Positions 34,433-43,094 of a DNA stretch of 64,000 nucleotides are shown piece after piece. How positions within the stretch are numbered: position 1 is the stretch's first letter; each line of letters starts with the position of its first letter. The DNA is taken from contig NZ_JNIK01000005.1 of NCBI RefSeq assembly GCF_000701365.1, positions 124,001 to 188,000 of the forward strand, given 5' to 3'. The notes under the pieces were generated by a model that saw nothing but the letters and a program-made list of their open reading frames with translations, was not told the DNA's origin and made no database searches. This DNA is from Blastococcus sp. URHD0036. Lineage in GTDB: Bacteria > Actinomycetota > Actinomycetes > Mycobacteriales > Geodermatophilaceae. The position numbers and the translations under genes were made by a program.

Positions 34433-36997
34433 TCAGTCGCGGCGGCCGGCGTCGACGATCCGCAGGACCAGCGCGCCCTCCTCGTCGGAGGCGGCGAGGT
34501 CGACCTCGGCGTCGATGCCCCAGTCGTGGTTGCCGTCCGGGTCGTCGAGGATCTGCCGCACCTTCCAGACGCCGGGCGTCTCCTTGTCCCAGATGAGCAG
34601 CGCGGGGCCGCGGGCGTCGGCGCCGGTGCCGAGCTCGGCGTGCTCGGCGAAGTAGGCCTGCACGACCTCGCCCCAGCGGTCGGCGTCCCACCCGGAGCCG
34701 GCGTCGAGCTCGCCGAGGTCGTACCAGCGGCGCCGTCCCCACAGCTGCACGCGGTGGAACAGCGCGTTGCGGATCATCGCGGTGAACGCCCGCTCGTTGC
34801 CGGTGAGCGGCCGCGGCCGGGCCGGGACGGCGACCGGCTGGTCCAGGGGCTGATCCGGATCGGTGAGCGACTCCCACTCGTCCAGCAGCGACGAGTCGAC
34901 CTGGCGGACCAGCTCGCCCAGCCACTCCACGAGGTCGGTGACCTCCTCGGTGCGCGCGGCCGCCGGGACCCCCGACCGCAGCGCCTTGAACGCGTCGGAG
35001 AGGTACCGCAGCGCCGCGCCCTCCGACCGCGTGAGCCCGTAGGTGTTGACCAGCTCCCGGAAGGTCATCGCCCGCTCCCACATGTCGCGGACGACCGACT
35101 TCGGCGACAGGTGGGCGTCCCTGGCCCACGGGTTGGTCCGCGTGTAGACCTCGAACGCGTGCCCGAGCAGCTCCTCGAGCGGCTTGGGGTAGCTGATCTC
35201 CTCGAGCAGCTCCATCCGCTCGTCGTACTCGATGCCCTCGGCCTTCATCTGCGCGACGGCCTCGCCCTTGGCCTTGTTCAGCTGCGCGGCGAGGATCTGC
35301 CGGGGGTCGTCGAGGGTGGCCTCGATGACGCTGACGACGTCGAGGGGATAGGTGTCGGACTCGGCGTCCAGCAGCTCGATCGCGGCGAGGGCGAAGGTCG
35401 ACAGCGGCTGGTTGAGCGCGAAGTCCTCGGGCAGGTCGAGGGTGAGGTCGTAGCGACGTCCGTCCGGCTCGGGCTCGTCGAGCCGCTCGAGGACGCCGGC
35501 CTGCAGCAGCGACCGGGCGATGCCGACGGCCTCGCGGATCAGCCTGAGCTGCTTGGGGCGCGGCTCGTGGTTCTCCGTCAGCAGCCGGCGCATGGCGACG
35601 AACGGGTTCCCCGGCCGGTCGACCACGTCGAGGACCATCGCCGTGGTCACCCGCATGTGGCTGCTCAGCTTCTCGGGTTCGCCCTCGACCAGCCGGGTCA
35701 TCGTCGACTCGCTCCACGGCACCATGCCGTCGGGGACCTTCTTGCGCACCAGCTTGCGGCGTTTCTTCGGGTCGTCGGCGACCTTGGCGAACTGCTTGAG
35801 GTTCTCCACCTCGTGCTCGGGCGCCTGGACGACGACCGTGCCTGCGGTGTCGTAGCCCGCGCGCCCGGCCCGGCCGGCGATCTGGTGGAACTCGCGGACC
35901 TGGAGCAGCCGGCTGCGGGTGCCGTCGTACTTGCTCAGCGCGGAGAAGACGACGGTGCGGATCGGCACGTTGATGCCGACGCCGAGGGTGTCGGTGCCGC
36001 AGATGACCTTGAGCAGCCCGGCCTGCGCGAGCTGCTCCACCAGCCGCCGGTACTTCGGCAGCATCCCCGCGTGGTGGACACCGATGCCGTGGCGGACCAG
36101 CCGGCTGAGGGTCGTGCCGAAGGCGGAGGAGAAGCGGAACCCGCCGATCATGTCGGCGATCGCGGCCTTCTCCTCCTTGGTGGCCACGTTCACGCTCATC
36201 AGCGCCTGCGCCCGCTCGAGCGCCGAGGCCTGGGTGAAGTGGACGACGTAGACCGGCGCCTGCTTGGTGTCCAGCAGCTCCTGGATGGTCTCGTGCATCG
36301 GCGTCGTCGCGTAGTAGTGGTGCAGCGGGACCGGTCGCTGGGCGCTGGCCACCAGGGCGGTGGGCCGGCCGGTGCGCCGGGAGAGGTCCTCGCGGAGGTC
36401 CGTCGTGTCGCCGAGGGTGGCGCTCATCAGCAGGAACTGCGCCTTCGGCAGCTCCAGCAGCGGCACCTGCCAGGCCCAGCCGCGGTCGGGGTCGCCGTAG
36501 AAGTGGAACTCGTCCATGACCACCAGGCCGACGTCGGCGTCGGCGCCCTCGCGCAGCGCGATGTTGGCGAGGATCTCGGCGGTGCAGGCGATGATCGGCG
36601 CGTCCCGGTTCACGGCCGCGTCGCCGGTGAGCATGCCGACGTTGGCCGCGCCGAACACGCCGCAGAGCGCGAAGAACTTCTCGCTGACCAGGGCCTTGAT
36701 CGGCGCCGTGTAGTAGCTGCGCCGGCCGCCGGCCAGCGCCGCGTACTGCGCGCCGGTCGCCACCAGGGACTTGCCCGACCCCGTGGGCGTGGAGAGGACG
36801 ACGTTCGCGCCGCTGAGCAGCTCGATCAGCGCCTCCTCCTGCGCCGGGTAGAGCGTCGTCCCGCCGGCCTCGGCCCAGGCGGCGAAGGCGGTGAACAGCT
36901 CGTCGGCGTCGGCTCCGCGCGCCCGGAGCGAGGAGAGGTCGGCGGGGTCGTCGAGCAGGGGCGGGGCGGTGCTGCTGGGGGAGAGGGCCTCGGTCAT
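34433..36997 (-). CDS. DEAD/DEAH-box RNA helicase with DUF3516 C-terminal domain
   Basis: The product has 854 residues. Superfamily 2 motifs are clear: the Q-region LYPAQEEALIEL, Walker A STPTGSGKS with Lys76, box II VVMDEFHFYGDPDRG (DEFH rather than DEVH), motif III LMSATLGDT and motif VI HQIAGRAGRAGYD. The C-terminal half matches DUF3516, found almost only in actinobacteria. The overall plan is Ski2/Mtr4-like, suggesting RNA unwinding for decay or ribosome work, not proven. The ATG at 36997 gives the natural N-terminus, and 23 further upstream residues in frame lack conservation. Confidence 0.92.
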   Translation of the reverse strand: MTEALSPSSTAPPLLDDPADLSSLRARGADADELFTAFAAWAEAGGTTLYPAQEEALIELLSGANVVLSTPTGSGKSLVATGAQYAALAGGRRSYYTAPIKALVSEKFFALCGVFGAANVGMLTGDAAVNRDAPIIACTAEILANIALREGADADVGLVVMDEFHFYGDPDRGWAWQVPLLELPKAQFLLMSATLGDTTDLREDLSRRTGRPTALVASAQRPVPLHHYYATTPMHETIQELLDTKQAPVYVVHFTQASALERAQALMSVNVATKEEKAAIADMIGGFRFSSAFGTTLSRLVRHGIGVHHAGMLPKYRRLVEQLAQAGLLKVICGTDTLGVGINVPIRTVVFSALSKYDGTRSRLLQVREFHQIAGRAGRAGYDTAGTVVVQAPEHEVENLKQFAKVADDPKKRRKLVRKKVPDGMVPWSESTMTRLVEGEPEKLSSHMRVTTAMVLDVVDRPGNPFVAMRRLLTENHEPRPKQLRLIREAVGIARSLLQAGVLERLDEPEPDGRRYDLTLDLPEDFALNQPLSTFALAAIELLDAESDTYPLDVVSVIEATLDDPRQILAAQLNKAKGEAVAQMKAEGIEYDERMELLEEISYPKPLEELLGHAFEVYTRTNPWARDAHLSPKSVVRDMWERAMTFRELVNTYGLTRSEGAALRYLSDAFKALRSGVPAAARTEEVTDLVEWLGELVRQVDSSLLDEWESLTDPDQPLDQPVAVPARPRPLTGNERAFTAMIRNALFHRVQLWGRRRWYDLGELDAGSGWDADRWGEVVQAYFAEHAELGTGADARGPALLIWDKETPGVWKVRQILDDPDGNHDWGIDAEVDLAASDEEGALVLRIVDAGRRD

Positions 36998-37097
36998 CGT
37001 GGGGAACAGCGTGCCGGACGCGCCGTCCCTTCCCGCGCAGGCGCCCTCCCGGCCGCCTTCGGTCACGACTCGGTCACATCACCTCCCGAGATGTGTC

Positions 37098-37138
37098 AGG
37101 TGAACCGACTAAGGTCAGAAGGTGAACAACAGGTGAAC
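37098..37138 (+). promoter_or_regulatory. Three in-phase AGGTGAAC direct repeats
   Basis: AGGTGAAC occurs at 37098-37105, 37120-37127 and 37131-37138, with spacings of 22 and 11 bp, i.e. whole helical turns. A TAAGGT -10-like hexamer sits at 37110-37115. The repeats lie between the divergent helicase gene and a 41-residue ORF, and look like an operator for a cooperative regulator. Confidence 0.55.
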
Positions 37139-37154
37139 GAGAGGCGGACGCGAG

Positions 37155-37280
37155 ATGCGCGTTGAGGAACGACCGCTGGTCAGGTGGGTGCCCGTCGTCG
37201 ACAAGGCGGGGCACCGGCACATGGAGATGCGCTGGGAGCTGCCGACGGCGGCCCAGCAGCAGGAGCACCGCGCGGCCTGA
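37155..37280 (+). CDS. 41-residue conserved-looking small protein
   Basis: The ATG at 37155 opens a 41-codon frame: MRVEERPLVRWVPVVDKAG, followed by a short histidine/methionine stretch, RWELPTA and a glutamine-rich end. It contains two tryptophans and alternates charged and aliphatic residues, suggesting a small beta-rich fold. It is flanked by an operator-like repeat array upstream and a very stable terminator hairpin 8 bp downstream, which argues that it is a true gene. No family is assigned. Confidence 0.65.
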   Translation: MRVEERPLVRWVPVVDKAGHRHMEMRWELPTAAQQQEHRAA

Positions 37281-37287
37281 CGCGCGC

Positions 37288-37335
37288 AGCACGAACGGGA
37301 ACCGGCCGGGCACCAGCCCGGCCGGTTCCGTGCTG
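37288..37335 (+). terminator. Strong terminator-like hairpin after the 41-residue gene
   Basis: The 14-bp inner stem (37298-37311 with 37316-37329, loop ACCA) is extended by CAGCAC/GTGCTG outer arms with a 4-nt bulge. It begins 8 bp after the stop. Confidence 0.8.
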
Positions 37336-37431
37336 TCCGGGGTAGTCCGGGAACGGCGCGGGTAGGCGCGTCGGCGAGGCAGCGGGGGAGCAGCTCCCCG
37401 CGCCGCACGCCGTACGCAGCAGGAGGAACCC

Positions 37432-38289
37432 GTGTCGTCACCGCGCCCCGACTCCCAGCCCGAGCAGCAGCAGACCCCGCCCGGGACCCTGGGCGAGATG
37501 GACCCGAAGCCCGACCACGGCGAGGAGAGCTACACCGGCTCCGGGAAGCTCACCGGCAAGGCCGCCGTGATCACCGGCGGCGACAGCGGCATCGGTCGGG
37601 CGGTCGCGATCGCGTTCGCGCGCGAGGGCGCCGACGTCCTCATCGCCTACCTCTCCGAGCACGAGGACGCGCAGGACACCGCGAAGTACGTGGAGCAGGC
37701 CGGGCGGAAGTGCGTGCTGGTGCCCGGCGACCTCGCCGACCGGGCGCACGCGAAGACGATCATCCCGAAGGCCGTCGAGGAGTTCGGCAAGGTCGACGTC
37801 CTGGTCAACAACGCGGCCTTCCAGATGACCCACGAGTCGCTGGAGGAGATCCCGGACGAGGAGTGGGACCACACGCTCGCCACGAACCTCACCGCGATGT
37901 TCGTGCTCTGCAAGGACGCGATCCCGCACATGCCCTCGGGCGGCTCGATCATCAACTCGTCGTCGGTCAACTCCGACATGCCGAGCCCGCAGCTGGCCCC
38001 GTACGCGATGACCAAGGCCGGCATCGCCAACTTCACCGCGAGCCTGGCGCAGATGTACGCCGAGAAGGGCATCCGCGCCAACAGCGTCGCGCCGGGCCCG
38101 GTGTGGACGCCGCTGATCCCCTCGACCATGCCGCCGGAGAAGGTGGAGAGCTTCGGCCAGCAGGTGCCGCTCGGTCGCGCGGCCCAGCCCGCGGAGCTCG
38201 CGCCGGTGTACGTGCTGCTGGCCAGCGACGAGGCGTCCTACGTCTCCGGCGCGCGCGTCGCCGTCACCGGCGGCAACCCGATCCTCTGA
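37432..38289 (+). CDS. SDR-family oxidoreductase, YghA-like general stress type
   Basis: The product has 285 residues. The N-terminal extension ends with PDHGEESYTGSGKLTGKAAV. The NAD(P) loop is ITGGDSGIGRAVA, NNAA is present, and the catalytic set is Ser in INSSSVNS and Tyr/Lys in YAMTKAG. The P-x-G-E-x-SY-x-G-x-G N-terminal pattern is typical of YghA/YhxC-like dehydrogenases, associated with stress, aldehyde or sugar-alcohol metabolism. The GTG start has AGGAGGAA about 6 nt upstream, one of the best ribosome binding sites in the window. The gene stands alone between two strong hairpins. Confidence 0.9.
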   Translation: MSSPRPDSQPEQQQTPPGTLGEMDPKPDHGEESYTGSGKLTGKAAVITGGDSGIGRAVAIAFAREGADVLIAYLSEHEDAQDTAKYVEQAGRKCVLVPGDLADRAHAKTIIPKAVEEFGKVDVLVNNAAFQMTHESLEEIPDEEWDHTLATNLTAMFVLCKDAIPHMPSGGSIINSSSVNSDMPSPQLAPYAMTKAGIANFTASLAQMYAEKGIRANSVAPGPVWTPLIPSTMPPEKVESFGQQVPLGRAAQPAELAPVYVLLASDEASYVSGARVAVTGGNPIL

Positions 38290-38295
38290 GGCTTT

Positions 38296-38338
38296 CCGGA
38301 GTGCCAGGAGCGAGGTTTCCTCGCTTCTGGCACTCCGG
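38296..38338. terminator. 20-bp-arm hairpin between convergent SDR and mmuM genes
   Basis: The arms 38296-38315 and 38319-38338 pair with one mismatch around the loop TTT. The right arm touches the mmuM stop codon. It resembles the hairpin at 56198-56240 (same arm and loop length, similar GGAGTG...GAGCG arm). Confidence 0.75.
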
Positions 38339-39244
38339 TCAGTGCAGCGCGGCGGCGAGCCGGCGGATGTCGGACGGGCCGATCCGGCAGCAGCCCCCGA
38401 CCAGCCGGGCGCCCGCGGCCACCCAGCTCGGGACGGCGGCCGGGTCGACGCCGCCGGTACCGGTCCACCGCCGCGCCGTCGCGTCCCAGCCCTCGCCGCT
38501 GTTCGGGTAGACGACGACGGGCCGCCCGCTGGTCGCCGCCGCGGCCACCCCGGCCCGGACGTCCGCCGGGGCGGTGCAGTTGACGCCGACGGCGAGGACC
38601 ACGTCGACGTCGGCTGCCATCGCGAAGACGTCCGCCGCGAGCTCGCCCCGCCGGGCCCGGGCCAGCCCGGCAGCGTCGCGCACGGTGGTGAGCGACAACC
38701 AGACCGGGACGCCGAGGTCCTCGGCCTCGATCAGCAGCGCCTCGGCCTCCGCCGCCGCCGGGATCGTCTCGAGCGCCAGGACGTCGGCCCCCGCCTCGGC
38801 CAGCGCCGCCATCCGCGGCCGGTGGAACTCCCGAAGCGCCCGGACGCCGACCTCGTCCACGTACGCGCCGGTGTACTCGGACCCGTCGGCCAGCGCCGCG
38901 CCGTAGGGGCCGACGGAGCCTGCCACCCATGCTTCCGGTGCGCCCTCACGGGCGAGCTCCACCGACCGGCGGATCAGCGCCAGCGCGCCGGCCCGGTCCA
39001 GCCCGAACGCCGTCGCGAAGCCCTCGACCGAGGCCTGGTAGCTCGCCGTCGTCACCACCTGGGCGCCGGCGGCAGCGAAGGCGGCGTGCGCCGCGACGAC
39101 CGCCGCGGGGTCGTCGCGCAGCAGCCGCGCCGACCACAGGGCCGAGGAGACGTCGTGCCCCTGCGCCTCGAGCTCGGTGGACAGGCCGCCGTCGAGGACG
39201 ACGGGTCCGGCGGCGAGCGCGGCGGAGAGCGGCTGGGGAGGCAC
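38339..39244 (-). CDS. mmuM: Homocysteine S-methyltransferase
   Basis: The product has 301 residues. It methylates homocysteine with S-methylmethionine or SAM, giving methionine. The zinc thiols are in VGVNCTAPADV and GGCCRIGPSDIR near the C-terminus, and VVLDGGLSTELEAQG opens the barrel. Start choice: GGAGG on the minus strand lies about 9 nt before the GTG at 39244. An ATG at 39253, three codons earlier, would sit directly on that sequence. It faces the YidD gene divergently, and no mmuP transporter is adjacent. Confidence 0.9.
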   Translation of the reverse strand: MPPQPLSAALAAGPVVLDGGLSTELEAQGHDVSSALWSARLLRDDPAAVVAAHAAFAAAGAQVVTTASYQASVEGFATAFGLDRAGALALIRRSVELAREGAPEAWVAGSVGPYGAALADGSEYTGAYVDEVGVRALREFHRPRMAALAEAGADVLALETIPAAAEAEALLIEAEDLGVPVWLSLTTVRDAAGLARARRGELAADVFAMAADVDVVLAVGVNCTAPADVRAGVAAAATSGRPVVVYPNSGEGWDATARRWTGTGGVDPAAVPSWVAAGARLVGGCCRIGPSDIRRLAAALH

Positions 39245-39284
39245 GGCACCCATCCTCCGCGCTGCGGACCCGCGGGGACCCTCT

Positions 39285-39290
39285 GACAAT
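39285..39290 (+). promoter_or_regulatory. -10-like GACAAT for the yidD gene
   Basis: It ends 6 nt before the ATG at 39297. Confidence 0.45.
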
Positions 39291-39296
39291 CGGTGC

Positions 39297-39815
39297 ATGG
39301 TCTTCATCTGGAGCAGCGGTGGCGGCCGGCGCCGGCGGGGCGGCTACGGGCCCGGGTGGGGCCGCGGGTACGGACCTCCGCCGCGTGGATACGGCGGTGG
39401 CTACGGGCGGGGCTACGGTCCGCCGCCCGGCTACGGGTACGGGCGCGGCCGGAGCAACGACTCCTGCCTGCGCGACCTGCTGTTCCTGAACACCGGCTGC
39501 TGCCTGGCCAACGCCATCGGCTGCGGCATGGAGATGGTCTACCTGGCCCCGACGACGGCGCGGCACGTCCACCGGGCGGGCGCGGGTCGTGGTCGGCTCG
39601 CCGACCGGCTGGTGGCTGCGGTCCGCGTCTACCAGCGCGAGGTGAGCCCGAAGCGGGCGCCGTGCTGCCAGTTCACGCCCTCCTGCTCGGCCTACGCGGT
39701 CGAGGCGCTGGAGACGCACGGGGCCGGGCGGGGCTCGTGGCTGACGCTGCGCCGGCTGGTCCGCTGCCGGCCGGGTGCCGCCGGGGGAGCAGACCCCGTG
39801 CCCGCCGCCGCCTGA
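39297..39815 (+). CDS. YidD-like protein with Gly/Tyr/Arg-rich and Cys-rich N-terminal extension
   Basis: The product has 172 residues. Residues about 105-160 are a YidD domain: YQREVSPKRAPCCQFTPSCS, then YAVEALETHGAG and RRLVRCRP. YidD aids YidC-mediated membrane insertion in many bacteria. The first 100 residues are unusual. Residues 8-55 are low-complexity Gly-Tyr-Arg-Pro repeats (GYGPGWGRGYGPPPRGYGG), and about 60-80 is cysteine-rich (CLRDLLFLNTGCCLANAIGCG). The gene does not sit beside rpmH-rnpA-yidC, the usual place for yidD. It is probably a second, diverged YidD rather than the housekeeping one. Confidence 0.75.
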   Translation: MVFIWSSGGGRRRRGGYGPGWGRGYGPPPRGYGGGYGRGYGPPPGYGYGRGRSNDSCLRDLLFLNTGCCLANAIGCGMEMVYLAPTTARHVHRAGAGRGRLADRLVAAVRVYQREVSPKRAPCCQFTPSCSAYAVEALETHGAGRGSWLTLRRLVRCRPGAAGGADPVPAAA

Positions 39816-39836
39816 GAAGTCGGTTGCCTCCCCGGT

Positions 39837-39842
39837 GAGAAT
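39837..39842 (+). promoter_or_regulatory. -10-like GAGAAT for the arfB-like gene
   Basis: It ends 6 nt before the GTG at 39849. Confidence 0.45.
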
Positions 39843-39848
39843 GTCCGG

Positions 39849-40289
39849 GTGCCCGCTTCCGACGACGCCGCCGGTGACCTCGCGGTCACCGGCTCCCTCG
39901 TCGTCCCCGCGGGCGATCTGCGCTGGCGGTTCTCCCGCTCGTCCGGGCCGGGCGGTCAGGGGGTCAACACCGCCGATTCCCGGGTGGAGCTGTCGGTCGT
40001 ACCGCTCGAGCTGCCCGGGCTGACCGACCCCCAGCGGGCCCGGCTGGCCGAGCGGCTGGCCCCGCGGCTGGTCGACGGCGTGCTGACCGTCGTGGCGTCG
40101 GAGCACCGGCAGCAGCTGCGCAACCGGCAGGCCGCCCGGGAGCTCATGGCCGCCGTCCTCCGGGCCGCCCTCGCCCCGCCACCGCCGGCCCGCCGCCGCA
40201 CCAAGCCGACCCGAGGTTCGCAGGAGCGGCGGATCGCGGCCAAGAAGCAGCGCGGCGAGCTCAAGCGCCGCCGCAACACCTGGGACTGA
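39849..40289 (+). CDS. arfB: Peptidyl-tRNA hydrolase ArfB (release-factor-like)
   Basis: The product has 146 residues. The GGQ catalytic motif is in FSRSSGPGGQGVNTADSRVE, and a basic C-terminal tail (RRTKPTRGSQERRIAAKKQR) would enter the mRNA channel. ArfB rescues ribosomes stalled at the ends of broken mRNAs by hydrolysing peptidyl-tRNA. The length and layout match E. coli ArfB/YaeJ. The GTG start is preceded by GAGAAT at 6 nt. It ends in a small hairpin facing a SnoaL-like gene. Confidence 0.93.
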   Translation: MPASDDAAGDLAVTGSLVVPAGDLRWRFSRSSGPGGQGVNTADSRVELSVVPLELPGLTDPQRARLAERLAPRLVDGVLTVVASEHRQQLRNRQAARELMAAVLRAALAPPPPARRRTKPTRGSQERRIAAKKQRGELKRRRNTWD

Positions 40290-40300
40290 GAACGAGCCGT

Positions 40301-40319
40301 CGGCCTCACACCGAGGCCG
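40301..40319. terminator. Short hairpin between convergent arfB and SnoaL-like genes
   Basis: CGGCCTC (40301-40307) pairs with GAGGCCG (40313-40319), loop ACACC. The stop codon of the minus-strand gene overlaps the end of the left arm. Confidence 0.5.
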
Positions 40320-40734
40320 GCGCGCTGACCGCCCCCTGGGTCTGCGTCAGCTGCGCGCGCAGCTGTGCGATCGGGAGGTAGGCGCGCAGCGCGGTGATGG
40401 AGCCGCCCGCGACGTCGTAGGCCATGGCGTACGGCGCCCGGACATCGCGGCCACTCGCGGGCAGGCCCTGCCACGTGCCCACCTGCCGACCGGCGAAGAC
40501 GGCCTCGAGCAGGGCCACGCCGTCGCCGGTCACCAGGGAGACCAGTTCCGGGTGCGCCTCGAAGGAGCGGCTGTGCATCTCCACGATGAGGTCCCGCACC
40601 GCATCTCGCCCCCGGACCTGCTCTCCGGTCTCCATGGTCGTCCAGACGACGTCCGGGGCGAACATCGCGGCGAAGTCCCGGCCGTTCAGCAGGGCGTCGA
40701 GGTACCGGTCCATGACCTCGCTGGTCTCGGTCAT
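40306..40734 (-). CDS. SnoaL-like / NTF2-fold protein
   Basis: The product has 142 residues with one NTF2-like domain. It starts MTETSEVMDRYLDALLNGRDFAAMFAPDV and ends with a short beta-strand tail. SnoaL-like proteins include polyketide cyclases, isomerases and non-enzymatic domains. DVVWTTMETGEQVRGRDAV fits this fold, but there is no clear catalytic assignment. The ATG has two GGAGAG-like ribosome binding sites just upstream. It lies between ArfB and VOC genes, and the role is unknown. Confidence 0.78.
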   Translation of the reverse strand: MTETSEVMDRYLDALLNGRDFAAMFAPDVVWTTMETGEQVRGRDAVRDLIVEMHSRSFEAHPELVSLVTGDGVALLEAVFAGRQVGTWQGLPASGRDVRAPYAMAYDVAGGSITALRAYLPIAQLRAQLTQTQGAVSAPASV

Positions 40735-40834
40735 CGCTCTCCCTCTCCATGAGGTTGCTCCGACCGCGACCACGGTCCTCCGGGCCGAGCTCGCCCGGCC
40801 AGGGACCTGCGCCCCTGCGGCGGACCCGCGGGGC

Positions 40835-41185
40835 TCAGCCCGTCTCGCCGGGCGGGCCGCCGAAGGAGACCTCGTTCCCGTCCGGGTCGCGGAAGGTCGC
40901 GTGCCGGACGCCGTTCTCGTACACCTCGCGCACGGCCGGCTCCAGCCCCCGCCGGACGATGGCCGCAAGCCGCTGTTCGAAGTCCTCGACGAACAGCGTC
41001 ACCATCCCGCCGCCCGCGGTGGCCGGCCGGACGTCGACGTAGAGGTAGCCGTGCTCGCGGAGCTCCCACACGGCCTCGGTGTCGTTCGGGAAGAAGGCGG
41101 GCTCGGCCCCCAGCAGCTGGGTGAACCAGGCGATCGAGCGCGCACGGTCGCGCACCGGGAGGCCGGCGAAGAGGTCCATGGTCAC
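40835..41185 (-). CDS. VOC (glyoxalase/bleomycin resistance) superfamily protein
   Basis: The product has 116 residues. The VOC fold is visible in LFAGLPVRDRARSIAWFTQLLG, YLYVDVRPATAGGGMVTLFV and HATFRDPDGNEVSF. It is a single half-module, so a dimer would form one metal site. It overlaps the DUF1905 gene by GTGA, so it belongs to the ECF42-DUF1905-VOC operon. An ATG two codons later (41179) is an alternative start. No drug target is implied, since many VOC proteins are unassigned. Confidence 0.8.
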   Translation of the reverse strand: MTMDLFAGLPVRDRARSIAWFTQLLGAEPAFFPNDTEAVWELREHGYLYVDVRPATAGGGMVTLFVEDFEQRLAAIVRRGLEPAVREVYENGVRHATFRDPDGNEVSFGGPPGETG

Positions 41186-41457
41186 GACCGCCGCGCCTGC
41201 AGGTGCACCGTCACCGTCTCCCCGGCCGCGCTCTTGCCGATCGCGGTGCAGATCGCGGCGCGCAGCGGCAGCCAGTGCGGACCCGTGCCCGACGGCATGA
41301 GCGTCGCCTCGAACGGGTGCCCGTCGGCCGTGCCGGTCACCTTGACCGCGCGCCGGGTGCCGAGCAGCTCCCCGGAGTCCGGCACGGTCAGGTACGTGGG
41401 ATAAGCGCCGTCCTTCTCGATGGGCGCGGTGAAGGTGACGTCCAGAGGAGTGCTCAT
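41182..41457 (-). CDS. DUF1905 domain protein
   Basis: The product has 91 residues. The whole chain is the DUF1905 domain, with [41 protein letters not shown] and a final [20 protein letters not shown]. The domain is a small beta barrel of unknown function. It overlaps the sigma factor gene upstream (ATGA) and the VOC gene downstream (GTGA), so the three are one transcript. Its link to an ECF42 factor is a contextual hint only. Confidence 0.85.
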   Translation of the reverse strand: MSTPLDVTFTAPIEKDGAYPTYLTVPDSGELLGTRRAVKVTGTADGHPFEATLMPSGTGPHWLPLRAAICTAIGKSAAGETVTVHLQARRS

Positions 41458-42677
41458 GCCTCCTCAGACCCCGAGGGCGGCGGCAACTCATCGCGGCGCC
41501 CGCGCAGGAAGACCGCCTCCCGCTCGTTCGCGACCGACGCCAGGGCCGCGTCGTACGCCGCGGCCGCCTCGGCGGTGCGGCCGAGCCGGCGCAGCAGGTC
41601 GGCACGGACGGCGGGCAGCAGGTGCGACCGCAGCTCCACGCCTTCCAGCGCGGCCAGCCCGGCCGCGGGGCCGTCGACCTCCGCCACCGCGACCGCCCGG
41701 TTGAGCGCCACGACCGGCGTCGGGGCGAGCGCCATGAGGTGGTCGTAGAGGACGACGACCTGGCGCCAGTCCGTGTCGGCCGCGGTCCGGGCGTCCGCGT
41801 GCACGGCCTGGATCGCCGCCTGCACCTGGTAGGGCCCGGGCGCGCCTCGGCGCAGGCAGCGGCGCACCAGGTCCTGCCCCTCGGCGATCAGCGCGCCGTC
41901 CCACAGCTCGCGATCCTGCACGGAAAGCGGCACCAGCTCGCCGTCCGGGGAGAGCCGCGCCGGCCGCCGTGACTCGGTCAGCAGCATCAGCGCCAGCAGG
42001 CCCAGGGCCTCGGGCTCGTCGGGCATCAGCTCGACCATCGCCCGCCCCAGCCGGATGGCCTCGGCGCACAGGTCGGTGCGGACCAGCCGGTCACCGGCGC
42101 TGGCCGTGTGGCCCTCGGTGAACACCAGGTAGACGACGGCGAGCACGCCGGCCAGCCGGTCGGGGAGGTCGGCCTCGGCCGGCACCCGGTAGGGGATCCG
42201 GGCGTCGCGGATCTTCGCCTTGGCCCGCACGAGCCGCTGGGCCATCGTCGGCTCGGGGACGAGGAACGCCGCGGCGATCTCGGGAGTGGTCAGCCCACCG
42301 ACGAGACGCAGGGTCAGCGCGACCCGGGCGGCGGGCGCCAGCGCGGGGTGGCAGCAGGTGAAGAGCATGCGGAGCCGGTCGTCCCTCACGGCACCCTCCT
42401 CGGGCGGGGGGCCCGGCTCGGCGAGCAGGGCCGCCTGGGCGTGCCGGGCATCGCGGGTCGCCTCGCGGCGCTTCCGGTCGATCGCCCGGTTGCGGGCGGT
42501 GGTGACGATCCAGCCGGCCGGGCTGGGGGGCACCCCGTCGGCCGGCCACCGCTGCAGCGCGGTGACGAAGGCGTCCTGGACCGCCTCCTCGGCGGTGTCG
42601 ATGTCGCCGAGGAGGCGGGTCAGGACGGCGACCGCGCGGCCGTACGCCTCGCGGAAGACGTCCTCGATCGAGGTCAT
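41454..42677 (-). CDS. ECF42-type RNA polymerase sigma factor
   Basis: The product has 407 residues. Sigma region 2 is at about 5-75 ([34 protein letters not shown]). Region 4 is at about 110-165 ([37 protein letters not shown]). A long C-terminal extension (about 180-407) with [14 protein letters not shown] and [19 protein letters not shown] is the TPR-like/DUF6596 part that defines ECF42. These factors have no anti-sigma factor, and the extension controls activity. A DGPF (YCII) gene, the classic ECF42 partner, lies immediately upstream, separated by 13 bp. Confidence 0.92.
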   Translation of the reverse strand: MTSIEDVFREAYGRAVAVLTRLLGDIDTAEEAVQDAFVTALQRWPADGVPPSPAGWIVTTARNRAIDRKRREATRDARHAQAALLAEPGPPPEEGAVRDDRLRMLFTCCHPALAPAARVALTLRLVGGLTTPEIAAAFLVPEPTMAQRLVRAKAKIRDARIPYRVPAEADLPDRLAGVLAVVYLVFTEGHTASAGDRLVRTDLCAEAIRLGRAMVELMPDEPEALGLLALMLLTESRRPARLSPDGELVPLSVQDRELWDGALIAEGQDLVRRCLRRGAPGPYQVQAAIQAVHADARTAADTDWRQVVVLYDHLMALAPTPVVALNRAVAVAEVDGPAAGLAALEGVELRSHLLPAVRADLLRRLGRTAEAAAAYDAALASVANEREAVFLRGRRDELPPPSGSEEA

Positions 42678-42690
42678 CGAGGAGCGGCCC

Positions 42691-43044
42691 TCACTCCCCG
42701 CCGTCGGCCACCGGCCGCACCTCGATGGGCAGCGTGCTGGCGCGGGCGATCTTCCGGGCCCAGAAGAGGGCGGCGTCGAGGTCGGCTGCGTCGATGAGGG
42801 TGAAGCCCCCGATGTGCTCCTTGGCCTCGACGAACGGGCCGTCGGTGACGAGGACGTCGTCCCCCTGCGGCGTCAGGACCGTGGCGGACGAGGCCGGGTG
42901 CAGCCCGGCGGCGAACACCCAGACGCCGGCGGCGCGCATCTCCTCGTTGACCGCGGCGATGTCGCGCATGATCGGCTCGAGGAACTCCGGCGGCGGCGGG
43001 GCGTCGCCGTCGGGCTGGATGAGGTTGAGCAGGTACTGGGCCAC
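42691..43044 (-). CDS. DGPF/YCII domain protein, ECF42 partner
   Basis: The product has 117 residues. It starts [14 protein letters not shown] and contains [20 protein letters not shown], with the literal DGPF motif, and ends with an [17 protein letters not shown] strand. Such proteins are the usual neighbours and targets of ECF42 sigma factors, and their biochemical role is unknown. The GTG at 43044 matches the family N-terminus. An ECF42-like promoter lies 51 bp upstream. It is the first gene of the ECF42-DUF1905-VOC transcript. Confidence 0.9.
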   Translation of the reverse strand: MAQYLLNLIQPDGDAPPPPEFLEPIMRDIAAVNEEMRAAGVWVFAAGLHPASSATVLTPQGDDVLVTDGPFVEAKEHIGGFTLIDAADLDAALFWARKIARASTLPIEVRPVADGGE

Positions 43045-43094
43045 GGTGGTCTCCCCGGCGTCCGGCGGGCGGCTGGTCCGCCCGCTCACCCCCT

